DNA of 17,015 bases from Saccoglossus kowalevskii (taxonomy: Eukaryota; Hemichordata; Enteropneusta; Harrimaniidae), in contig NW_003110101.1 in NCBI RefSeq assembly GCF_000003605.2, positions 1 to 17,015 of the forward strand, written 5' to 3'. Under the pieces are notes generated by a model. That model saw only the letters and a list, made by a program, of their open reading frames with translations. It was not told the origin of the DNA and did no database searches. Shown piece by piece: positions 1 through 9,300 of this stretch. Each line of letters starts with the position of its first letter. Position 1 is the stretch's first letter. The position numbers and the translations under genes were made by a program.

Positions 1-276
1 TTGGTGGATAATTCCTCCGGTACATACGCGTTTACAATTTGTCCGTCTTTACTAGTCGTTTTTTTAAAGACATTTCAGTTTCAGATAACTTTATAATGGT
101 TGTTACGGATAACTATCGTCATTTCAACCGATTTCGGCTGGGAAACTACTTATTTTTAACTTGCGCACCAATTACGGTGCGCTCCCGGACTTTGTCTATG
201 GAGGTACGCAGGTCTGTGGTGGGAAAATCTATCAACCGAACGCGTCCCCGTACACACAGCACTGTACGCAGGGCTA
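1..276 (-). mobile_element. Terminus of a second, diverged copy of the main transposon family, facing the other way
   Basis: Read on the minus strand from 276 downward, this segment aligns with the left end of the main element (317 rightward). The first 22 bases match at about 20 positions, starting with tagccctg. CCACAG lies at offset 58 here and 54 in the main TIR, and CATAGAC at offsets 77 and 73, so the alignment is collinear. Farther in, aaaaataagtag is shared (main copy 461-472), and atctgaaa-ctgaaat at 86-72 matches the block near 506-520. The body of this second element would lie left of the window. No gene was recognised here; the short open frames look like noise. Confidence 0.72.
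163..182. repeat. Short perfect hairpin in the terminal arm of the second element
   Basis: A 7-bp stem, gcgcacc (163-169) and ggtgcgc (176-182), closes on the 6-base loop aattac. It sits just inside the diverged TIR copy. Its role is unknown; it could be a subterminal protein-binding palindrome. Confidence 0.4.
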
Positions 277-316
277 TACAGTACCCCCCTAGATGACAGT
301 CTTGTTACATTCCCTC
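277..316. other. 40-bp spacer between two head-to-head transposon ends
   Basis: This stretch separates tagccctg on the minus strand (276-269) from tagccctg on the plus strand (317-324). It includes a run of six C. It reads in no frame as a plausible continuation of the BEL element seen at the right flank, and its last bases do not match the first bases after 13062. Confidence 0.5.
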
Positions 317-409
317 TAGCCCTGAGTACAGTCCTGTAGGTTGGCCTTCTTCCGCTGATCATTCGGTCCCCACAGTCCTGAGAAGTCGCATAGACCGGGG
401 ATTCGACAC
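317..409 (+). repeat. Left terminal inverted repeat, 93 bp
   Basis: It begins tagccctgagtacag and ends attcgacac, and pairs with 13062-12970 at 91 of 93 positions; the two differences are adjacent to ggattcgacac. Inside it acagtcctg occurs twice (328-336 and 372-380), a plausible pair of transposase-binding sites. Identity falls sharply at 410. Confidence 0.85.
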
Positions 410-640
410 TATGTGAAGGGCTGTTTTGGGCGATTTAAGAGGTATTTAGCTTTGCAACCAAAAAATAAGTAGGCCGATACGTCAAACTATTACAAATACC
501 TCATCTGAAAGCGAAATTACAGACGATTTCCTGCAAGTGTCGATCAAACCGAAATTTTCCAACGAAACTCTATCTATCAACAGAAAATGTACGCCGCCAT
601 CTTGTTCTTCGAGATTACCAACAAGCCTTTGCGCCAAATC
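410..640 (+). repeat. Left inner inverted arm, diverged
   Basis: This arm aligns collinearly, with many mismatches, to the reverse complement of about 12735-12969. Anchors are the shared aaatacct and an exact 17-base match at 608-624 (ttcgagattaccaacaa) to 12771-12755. Distances between anchors agree within a few bases. It has no coding potential and probably holds the 5' regulatory region of the helicase gene. Confidence 0.68.
593..604 (+). promoter_or_regulatory. YY1/Pho-like site in the left arm
   Basis: gccgccatcttg matches the classical YY1-type core CCATNTT with its usual GC-rich 5' side. The partner arm keeps the core as ccatttt on the minus strand (12785-12775). Binding is inferred from the motif alone. 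Confidence 0.35.
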
Positions 641-879
641 CCGTTGAAACAAAAGAGCATCAACTTATCAAACGCATGTGCGTAGATTTTTTTTTCTTCG
701 GAAAATTATTGTATCAGCCAATTTCATGCAACTTTTATAATAATAAACATATAAATATATAAATAAATAAATTGCCTTAAGAATTTACTTTATTTAATAA
801 AAAAAAATTAAAAAATTACAATTTTCCCAGCATCCCTCTGGCCAACAAGCACTTTCAATTTTACTTTCGTTTTTTCACC
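641..879 (+). promoter_or_regulatory. AT-rich upstream region of the helicase gene with TATA-like sequence
   Basis: This stretch runs from the inner arm to the helicase start. acatataaatatataaa at about 748-764 is the best TATA-like stretch, roughly 115-130 bases before the ATG. The region is so AT-rich that the match could be chance. A poly-A-rich stretch lies at about 800-820. No gene was seen. Confidence 0.3.
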
Positions 880-3800
880 ATGGATAACCTTAACCTGGTA
901 AAAAGCAAATATAAATTCAATTATGAATTTAAAGAAGAGCAAAAAATTATTTTTAATAGTGTTGCTCTTGAAAATATGCACACATTTGGTGTTCTACCAA
1001 CTGGTTTTGGGAAAAGCGACTGCTTTGTTGTACCTCAGCTATTAGTGGATGAGGTAAGATTTTGTTTAATTAAATTCTCATATATAATTATTATAATATA
1101 TTAAGGCATGTCAATTTCAAGGAGATTAATACAGTGAATTTCATGGAATGAATTTATAAAATATGGAATGGTTACCCATTGAAGATGCATGGCTTTAAAT
1201 GGCTGTAGGATCAATTTTGTAACACACATAAAAATAACCACAATCTTCTGCATGCTACCTGCAATCATTGGCCGATTGACCTTCCCAAATCCTTTAATGA
1301 GTTGTGATTGGTCAGATTGTTTCAACCATTTTTCATTTCATATAAAAAACATCCATGAAATTTATAATAGTAACATTATATTTAATATCAACAAAGGATA
1401 ATTCTTCTTTATTGAATTTATTAGATGTACCCAGAAAAAAATCCACACATCGGTTTGGTGATTTCCCCATTGAGGAGTCTAATGCTCAATCAGATGACAA
1501 TATGGAGAGAGCGGGGAGTGAAGGCTGTCAGTATAATGCAACTGGCTGAAATGTCATCCATAGACATAAAAAGTAAATAGAAAAACATTCTTTGTACCAT
1601 CTCCAATAAATTGAATATTTACAATTTATGTTCTTTTCAAAACTAGTAATTAATATTTTATTTCAAACTTAATATGAACTATCAAATCATTATCTTTATT
1701 AATTTAATTCCTGAACATAAAATGAGCAACATATACAATGCCATAAGTTTGTTTTAAATGGATTTTCTTTAACAAAATTAATTCTTAAACAGATATCATT
1801 GAAGGACAGTACAGTGTGGTATTTTGCTCCCCGGAGTCAATTGTACGAGATCCCTGGAGGACAATGTTGGGCAATGCCCATTACAAAGAAAGATTATGTC
1901 TTTTGGCATGTGATGAGGCACATTGTATTGTGGAATGGTGAGTTGGTTGATTTACATTTTTAATAAGTAAATTAACAATAAAATAAATCAACTGTGGTTC
2001 CTAATATGTGGCTGAACTGTATTCGCTTTTCAATTCTCATAAATAGGGGTGATGATTTCAGGCCTAGTTACAAGCAAGTTACTGTGCTTCGTAGCCTTAC
2101 AACTTGCCCAATACTAGTCTTGACAGCAACTGCAACAGAGTCTATGAGACAGAATATTTTGTCAACTTTACTGTTGGATGAGGAGGAGGTGAAGACTGTT
2201 GCCATTGTTCCTGACAGGTGAGAATTTACATGTGTTTGAATTTGGAATAACTTTGGCCATTTCATCAATGCAGAAAATTATTGTCAAATTTGTAGCATAA
2301 TATTCATACAGACATAAATGTTAAATGTTACAGACAACATTAACTTTTCTAATCATACAACTTTATGAGAACAATCAATGCTTTAATACAGTGACACCAA
2401 TCACATTGTAATTATCTGTTGCTGATATGGAAAATGATCTGTTGGCCCAAATATTATTCATCCAAGCTGTAAAACCTATAACACAAGTTATGATCATGTT
2501 AATTAATATGACACCAATATGACATGAATAATCCACTCTCTCCAATGTGTTTTTCAGGCCTAATATAAAGCTATATTATAAGTCACAATCAGGTATGAAA
2601 ATACATGAAGAGCTTCTTTGGTATACACAGCATATTGCTACTTTTGGATCAAAGGCAAAAAAAGCTATAATATACTGCAGGTCAGCCTTCCTTTTTCCAT
2701 TTTAATAGAAATTTAAGTCATGAAATAGATTTTAGATACCGTATTGCTCCCATTAGATGCACATTGACACTGGAAGTGCAAAGAATCCAAAATTAGTATT
2801 TGTTACTTTATAGATCACCTACTTTGACCAGATATATATGGTATACATGCCTTTTGTCTTCTCTAATCATCCTGCAGTGCCTTAATAAAACCTGCAACAC
2901 AATCTCTGATCGGCTTCTAATCAATCAAAACCATGCAGCCATAAACCAGTGATAAATGGTTAATAGAATTTACATTATAATCATGTTGATGTGGTACTAA
3001 TAGAGAAAATACAGTAGTTGCATGACATGGCCAGCATACATATCACCAAGGTTTTATAAATTAAGGGTAAATCTGGTGGTTGTTATGAATCAGCTACAGC
3101 TGTTTGAATTATTGAAAGCACATTATCTAGCCATTTTCAATAAAAAGCCAAAATTATTTTTATCAAAAAGGTCAAAACTATTCACTAAGTTATTTCCATG
3201 AACAATTTTGGTAAAGAATATAATGTACCACACAAGGTCCCTGACTGTTGAGTATTCATAGCCTTATGGCTTATAGCCTTTTTAAGAGAAAGGACAATGA
3301 CAGTAATATGATTAGCTTCACTGTAATTATCACAAAATGCTACCTGAAATTTGACTGAGCATTGAATGTGACACTCAACTATCCAGAAAAATAACATGGG
3401 ACACCTTATCTATTAAAAAATTATATTACTGCTGATTGAAACCCCATAACTATTCAGAAAAAATAGCATTAAGTTTCACTCTATTTAGCATTACATGAAA
3501 TATATGATTACTTAATAACCCCCCCCCCCCTATTTAACAGGAAATAAGACCACAGATTAACATTCAGTAAAAATATAGGACAATCATAAGCATCCATAAA
3601 TACGGCTAATGAATGATTATAAACACAATTATAAACACACTCATAGCTTGTCTGATACTAATTTTCCATGTTCTCTTTGGTTCTTTACTCATAGGACCAT
3701 GACACAAGTGGCAGACATCTACGAATTTGTCATGACTGAATTAGGTGATAAAGCTTGGTCTGGTGACAGCCACATCATAGATAATCGTCTTGTTGACATG

Positions 3801-4284
3801 TTCCACTCATCCATTGATGCCGATACAGAAAAAAAAAATAGTCAGTGTTTTTCCACAAACAGATAGTATAATTCGATGTTTAATTACCACAATTGCTTTT
3901 GGCATGGGAGTTCAAATCAATGATGTAGATCATATTATTCATTGGGGTGCTAGTAAAACTGTACTAGCTTACTGGCAGCAAGTTGGCAGATGTGCCAGAG
4001 ATGGCAGAATTGGTCAAGCACACCTCTATGCTACCAAGGTGAGTCTAAATAAAAGACGTATTAGTGATGACATGCTGTCACTGTGTAAAAGCCTTAATTC
4101 AGGAGCCTGCATACGTCACAGTATTTTGAAACAGCTCGTGGTAAGTGGGATGGACCTTCATTCATTAGATGTGATGGCCCAGCGAGATCCCTGCGTAGGG
4201 GCTATTAATGATGGTAGTTGTACTTGTGAATTTTCTACATGCTGTAGCAATTGCCAAAAAAAATGTATTTTAAGTCAAATATGA
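880..4284 (+). CDS. RecQ-like SF2 DNA helicase, six exons, single frameshift
   Basis: Exons read 880-1053, 1425-1572, 1793-1937, 2047-2217, 2558-2680 and 3695-4284, all with GT-AG borders and matching phases, giving about 449 residues. Motifs in order are: Walker A LPTGFGKS, motif Ia VISPLRSLM, motif II ACDEAHCIVEWGDDFRPSY (the RecQ-type aromatic-rich stretch), motif III LTATAT, RPNI, then FGMGV and QQVGRCARDG (motifs V and VI). A C-terminal cysteine cluster ends in CCSNC-x3-C, as in RecQ zinc-binding regions. Winged-helix RQC and HRDC domains are absent, so it is a minimal core enzyme. It should unwind DNA with ATP in the nucleus, presumably helping excision or repair during transposition. 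The start caccATGg is a strong Kozak context. Ten A at 3829-3838, where nine would keep frame, shift exon 6. Either the copy is a pseudogene or the base is a sequence error. Confidence 0.85.
1054..1424 (+). other. Intron 1 of the helicase gene
   Basis: It starts gtaaga and ends ttattag. Short open frames on both strands are unrelated to any family I recognise, and no internal repeat was noticed. Confidence 0.75.
2218..2557 (+). other. Intron 4 of the helicase gene
   Basis: It starts gtgaga and ends tttttcag. It joins GAC-AG to G-CCT, giving the conserved DRPN stretch. Nothing else was seen inside. Confidence 0.75.
2681..3694 (+). other. Intron 5 of the helicase gene, about 1 kb, with a poly-C run
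   Basis: It starts gtcagc after IIYC and ends ctcatag. It is AT-rich and carries a run of C near 3520-3531, a likely slippage and assembly-error spot. No exon or repeat was recognised inside. Its length, several times that of the other introns, leaves room for a degraded insertion. Confidence 0.65.
3829..3838 (+). other. A10 homopolymer causing a +1 frameshift in the helicase
   Basis: Upstream, exon 6 reads in the frame that ends MFHSSIDADTEKK. Downstream, the conserved motif V/VI sequence starting IVSVFPQTDS is in the next frame. With nine A the two parts would be continuous; with ten, translation stops at TAG (3863-3865). The ten A are seen directly; whether they are genuine cannot be judged from one read of the sequence. 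Confidence 0.85.
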
Positions 4285-4324
4285 AAAGATGCAAGATGCT
4301 TTAAGTTACCAATTTTCTCGTTGA

Positions 4325-4330
4325 AATAAA
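4325..4330 (+). terminator. Polyadenylation signal of the helicase gene
   Basis: AATAAA lies 41 bases after the TGA at 4282-4284. A second AATAAA follows near 4401. The motif is common in AT-rich DNA. Confidence 0.45.
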
Positions 4331-4766
4331 CAAGATGACCACTGATTTTGTTTGAAAGGGAAAATGATAGTACAATATTAGAAGCACATGTTAGTTTTAT
4401 AAATAAAATAATTAAAGTTGTAATTAAAGTTGTCAACAAAATTGTGTTTTGACTTGTTAAGTATTATCATATGAGCAACTGGAACATCATCAAGTAGATC
4501 CGTAGCATCTTCAGGTGTCTATTGACAATGGACTAAATTACCAAATCAATCTTCGATGTGAAGAATTTTCTAGTGTAGTAGAATTGTTTGTTATGTAAAG
4601 CATTTTATAGCCATTAGATAGGACAAATATTTCACACTTGAGCATTACCTGTCACCTGAAACATGTCTTATTGGTGCTATTATGAGAAAAGCCTGTTTTT
4701 ATCAACAACAAAAGCAGTGTTAAATTAGATAAAGTTGCATTCACACTTTGTATTATATGCAGAATA

Positions 4767-4954
4767 CTGTAGAATACTTTATTTTCACTGGAATTAATTT
4801 TCGCTGAAAAGGCTTTTTGGGCGTTTTGCTTGGAATTTATTTTCACTGATTTTTGATGAGTTTAATGTGAAATATAGGATTTTATTTTCACGGAATCATC
4901 CCTTCAGCGAAAATAGCGAAAATAAATTCCAAGCTAAAATAAAGTATTCTACAG
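4767..4954. mobile_element. MITE of about 188 bp with TA target duplication (Tc1/mariner-type size and ends)
   Basis: The ends ctgtagaatactttatttt (from 4767) and its reverse complement (to 4954) are perfect inverted repeats of about 19 bp, each flanked by TA (4765-4766 and 4955-4956). Imperfect pairing continues inward: ggaattaattttcgctgaa on the left pairs with ttcagcgaaaatagc and ttattttcgct on the right, so the RNA or single strand would fold into a long hairpin. A TA duplication is typical of Tc1/mariner elements. It has no coding capacity, so it depends on a transposase supplied from elsewhere. Confidence 0.82.
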
Positions 4955-5292
4955 TACATTAATTATTGTGATCACTATAAAAAATTGTAAAATCCCCTAG
5001 TCTGGCCGCAAATCATGAAAAATCGAAGCACTGCAGCTATACCAGCACTGAAGGTTATGATGTGTAACGGTAATCATTAAACCAAATACCCAATTTTTAA
5101 GTTCTCTCCTTATGATATTAGTCTATTGGATAACAATTCTCATGAATTGTACACAATCTAAGTTTACAGGGGTCAGTGAAAAGTTTTCTACAGATAATAC
5201 AGAGTGTGACTGTACATTGACCAAATACAGCATGGAATTATTTTTGTTTTCTCTCAAAATATGACTATATTTTATACTTACCTCTAACTGTT

Positions 5293-6374
5293 TTATTGTT
5301 GAGGCAAATTTTCCCTATAATTTTCCAGCTTAGTTGTATACTTTGTTAAGCGTTTGATGAAAGCTTGTGGCCTTTTTACTGTGGTATCTAGGTGATATCC
5401 AGGAAATGCGGCATGCTGTCTGCCCGGTATCACATCAAATAATTTATCTGCTTTATATTCTTTCACAAATTTTTTTATATCAGCTTTATAACTTGATTTC
5501 CCACCTTGAGATGTGGCAACATGTGTATTGGCTACTTTGTGCTGATATAGATTACCAAGTGCTTGACCCAAGCTACCAACCATCTGGCTCATTCTGGCTA
5601 CCTGCTTGTCTGTATAGCGGCCTCGTGAATTCTTCAATGTATCTGTATGTATAGAGCAATGTGCAATATGTAAATAAAATACATTAGTACTGAAAACTGA
5701 CATATATCCAAAATTTTGTTGTGAGAAACATGAACGAGATGCACATATGTAGAATACAGATATTTTATGTGAATTTGCTGTTTTAATATAATAATTTTTG
5801 TTTTTTTACATCTTGAGATCTACACACTTAATCAGCCTCTGTTAGTGTTATATAATCACCTTTGAATTCATTATTGAGAAACTCAGTTCCCAGGTCCATC
5901 CCAATGTTTCTGCCTGCGCCTCCATGTATATTAATTGTGCGATTCCAAACAAGGTCATGTGCCAATCTCTTTGGTAGCCATCCATGAACGCCTGTGTAAC
6001 AATTAAATGCTTTTGGAATAAAGTTGTAATTTGTAATAAATTTACATTTATGATCTTGGTAAACGGATCAAAAGTGTGTGATTTTACAGTATTTGTATCA
6101 TTATTAGGTATCTTATTTGTACTAAGAAGGGTTATGTCACCTGCAATTAGCCTGTGCCCTAGAATCATGTATTTATTATGATTTCTTTCCCAGAAATCTA
6201 ACATGTCAAATGTCCAGTGGTCCAGCATTGCTTCCCCATCATTTTCTCTGATTGCATCCCTCCTTGTCAAATCACTAAGGCAACGCCACAACAAGGCGCA
6301 AGTATAAGTCTGTACATGATCATGATTTCTGTTCTTGCAACAGCAGGATGCTGTTGTACGTGGTAGTTTTTGTG
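5293..6374 (-). other. Transposase exons 10-12: third acidic motif and C-terminal domain
   Basis: Exon 10 (6374-6141) encodes ASCCCKNRNHDHVQTY, RENDGEAMLDHWTFDMLDFW and YMILGHRLIAG. Exon 11 (5991-5860) switches frame after a short intron and encodes GWLPKRLAHDLVWNRTIN, then GGAGRNIGMDL. Exon 12 (5642-5293) encodes GRYTDKQVARMSQMVGSLGQ and KLFDVIPGRQHAAFPG and ends ENLPQQ. These are the most family-like parts of the protein. The frame change at exon 11 is hidden because the exon 10 frame happens to stay open across the intron. Confidence 0.75.
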
Positions 6375-9300
6375 CTATGAAAAAACATGAAAATAAAAAT
6401 TGACTTTTATACAGAATTTCATATGTACATATATGTGAGAATTTTTTGAGCTGTGTGTTAAATGTTATTGGCCAAGGCTGGGATATATGTGAGGATACAC
6501 AGACAGACACACAGAGAACAAATCCCTGTTTTCGGAGTACATATGTAAGTCCAAACAGGGCACGGCCACTATTGTTCCATTTTAAATGTGATCTGCAAAA
6601 CATAGTAACGTATGTGCACAAGATTTAAATGTCCATTCAATCAACCAAGTTTAAATGAAAACTGTCCATACATGACTGAGATCCATACTTGCTTTTGATG
6701 ATTAGAATATACATTGTAAGTGCATAAATATACACCAAAATGTGAGAACATTATTTGTCCATGTATGTCCAAGATGCAGATGTCAAATAGATCAATTTGA
6801 TCAATGTATGATATGTGTAAGTACCTGAACATGTCTCTGAACAAAACCAATCTGCATCATCTGCAGGCACTGTGTGTTCAGTCAGTTCTACACATTTTAA
6901 GTGAAACCAATCTCCATTACCACATCCACCATTACAGCATTCAACCATCATACCTCCAATATCTTGAACATTTAAAATATGTAATAATATGCATTTTTAT
7001 CAAAGTACATCATTACTCAGATGTAGACACATATAGATATAGGAAACCAACAGGGTATATATTATAATACATGATATTGGAAGCATGAAGTAACAATAGA
7101 TTTGTTGACAAAAAAGACTCAAAAAGACATGAGCAGAACGTTTATGTCACATTTTCATTAGCATGAGTTCACACAATCAGGATACCAAAAATAATTATGG
7201 TTACCGGATAATTATTTGAGATACAATAATATCAGGTCAAAATTGGCAATTTCAGTTTGTTATGGCGAGATTATTTACTCACTACTACTCAAAATTTTGC
7301 TCTGTGACATATGGATCAAACAAGATATGGATTCTAATATTGTAATCCAAAAAAAATTACCTAATATAATTTAGTGAGTTTGTAGTATTTTTTTATTGTA
7401 TTCTATCCATGAAGCTTAATATTATTAGTACTTGTATTATTACCTTCTCCACATAAACAGTATGGGTAGTCCTCTTCCTCTTCCTCCTCCTCTTCATGTA
7501 TACCAGAATCATCACCTACATCATTATCACCAGTTGCATTAAAACAACCATCACCACCTGCATCACTACCTGTACCTGTAACAATATCTTCTAGTACTGA
7601 CGTGTCTTTCATTAACCACACTTCATCAACAACTTCATTGGCGAGTTGGTCAAGAAACTCTGTTCTCTCCTCAATGGTGCCATTGTATACAGAATTTCCT
7701 GGCTTTCCTTTTAATGAAGACAAACCAAGTTTCTTCATAACAAGAAGGCAAACCAAGCCAGATGTCACAAATGATAGGAAGTTTGCTACATGGTTGAAGG
7801 AATCCATTACTTTCTTCTTGACATTTCGATGTCTAAATTTGTTTTTGATGTGAGTCAAGGTCCCTCTATTTGACGCACTTTTCCCAAGGAAAAACTCATT
7901 CATGATGTCCTGTAATTAAAGACAAATTACAAAGTTTGAGTAATAATTAATTGGTGTCACTGTGTTTTACCTATACACCCTTAACTATAATTATAGATTA
8001 TATAGATGTTATATAATTATAATTATATAGATGTTGACCAATATTTTAATATTTACATAAACATATTGATATGACAAACACTAGAATATTACACTTACTT
8101 GCAAGATAATACCCCTTTTGTGGAACTCCTGTGAAACAGGTTCCAGTCCTTGTAGTCTTCCCTTTGTTGTTGTGCATCCAGCCCGGGTTCTATGAGCATC
8201 AATGTGCCTTTCCACACTCAATCCATCACCATGACACATTAAAACATGTGTTTGATCACCATTAACAGGAACATATGTATAAAGATGGTCCAATATGGCT
8301 ATTACACCAGATAGAGAAGAAGGATTTTCTTGAATCACTCCCAGGTTTACCTTGAAATTTGATAAAACAAATTATGTACAATTCATATTTGATGTATTTG
8401 TGTAACTTGGTAAAATGCTGTCATAGCAGTATAAACACAGTTGATTCACACAAAACTTTGTACTATACTTACCAGTTCACTTCTTTTAGCTGATTCCTCA
8501 GAATATTCATGTTCAATATGGACTTCTACGCAGTCAGAATAATATTTATTGAAGTGAGAAAGGTTTTCACAAATTATTCTGGAAACAATAGTTTTCATTC
8601 TTTTTCTGTGTGAATCTATCATTCTCTGTGATGGAATATAGATCTGGAATGAAAGGTCTTTTGCACTGACTGTGGTTTTATCTTCTTCATGAGAGTAAGA
8701 TATTCTATTTTTTGCAGCATAGGCATTAGCCCACATCAGCATTTTGTTCTGATTAGTAGTGGATTGATAATGAGCAGTACTCTGTATCTGAACATTATCC
8801 CATGCCAGTGAATAACCTGGATCTAGAAAAAAAATATTATTTCAGAAGACTGTTATTAAAAAATGAGCACATACAAATTTAAAGGGTGATGTTTGTTTAC
8901 ACATGAGAAAAAAAATAACACTACCGATATTACACTATGGACAATTTCTCAAATGACTGGATGCCAAGGAGTGAAAGTCAGTATTTGCAACAAATTCAAA
9001 AAATCTCAGTTACAAATGCTATTAATTTAGAAAACACATTCTGTTGTAGAAAATTCAGTGTTTGTCAAACATATTTCACACATGTGTGGGGATACAACCA
9101 CTAACTTTAATTACTATTAAAAGGTACAGTTATTAATCAGCATCATAACTTACTTTTCCTAACTTGAGATGTTTCAGATATTTCCATTTCAATTATATCA
9201 ATATCACACCCTGTACCACTTGGACCAGTGTAACCAGCTGTAGAACCGTGACCAATATCACCACTTGGACCAGTGTAACCAACTGTGGAACCGTGACCAA

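Larger units (their letters stand above)
4285..5292. other. Noncoding region between the two convergent genes
   Basis: It holds the 3' end of the helicase transcript, the MITE at 4767-4954 and the 3' region of the transposase gene. No other open frame has family features. Confidence 0.65.

Noticed and set aside
4040-4045. Donor-like aag-gtgagt in the last helicase exon
   Set aside because: The frame continues through it into a plausible RecQ-type C-terminal cysteine cluster ending at 4284, and no matching acceptor with better coding was seen.
5848-6621. A single 257-codon minus-strand gene
   Set aside because: Only 6374-6141 carries family-like sequence in this frame. Downstream, the likeness moves to another frame after a GT-AG intron, and the upstream part is intron.
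7980-8040. Repeated tatatagatgtt stretches and AT palindrome between exons 7 and 8
   Set aside because: A short low-complexity AT duplication inside an intron, with no clean ends or target duplication.
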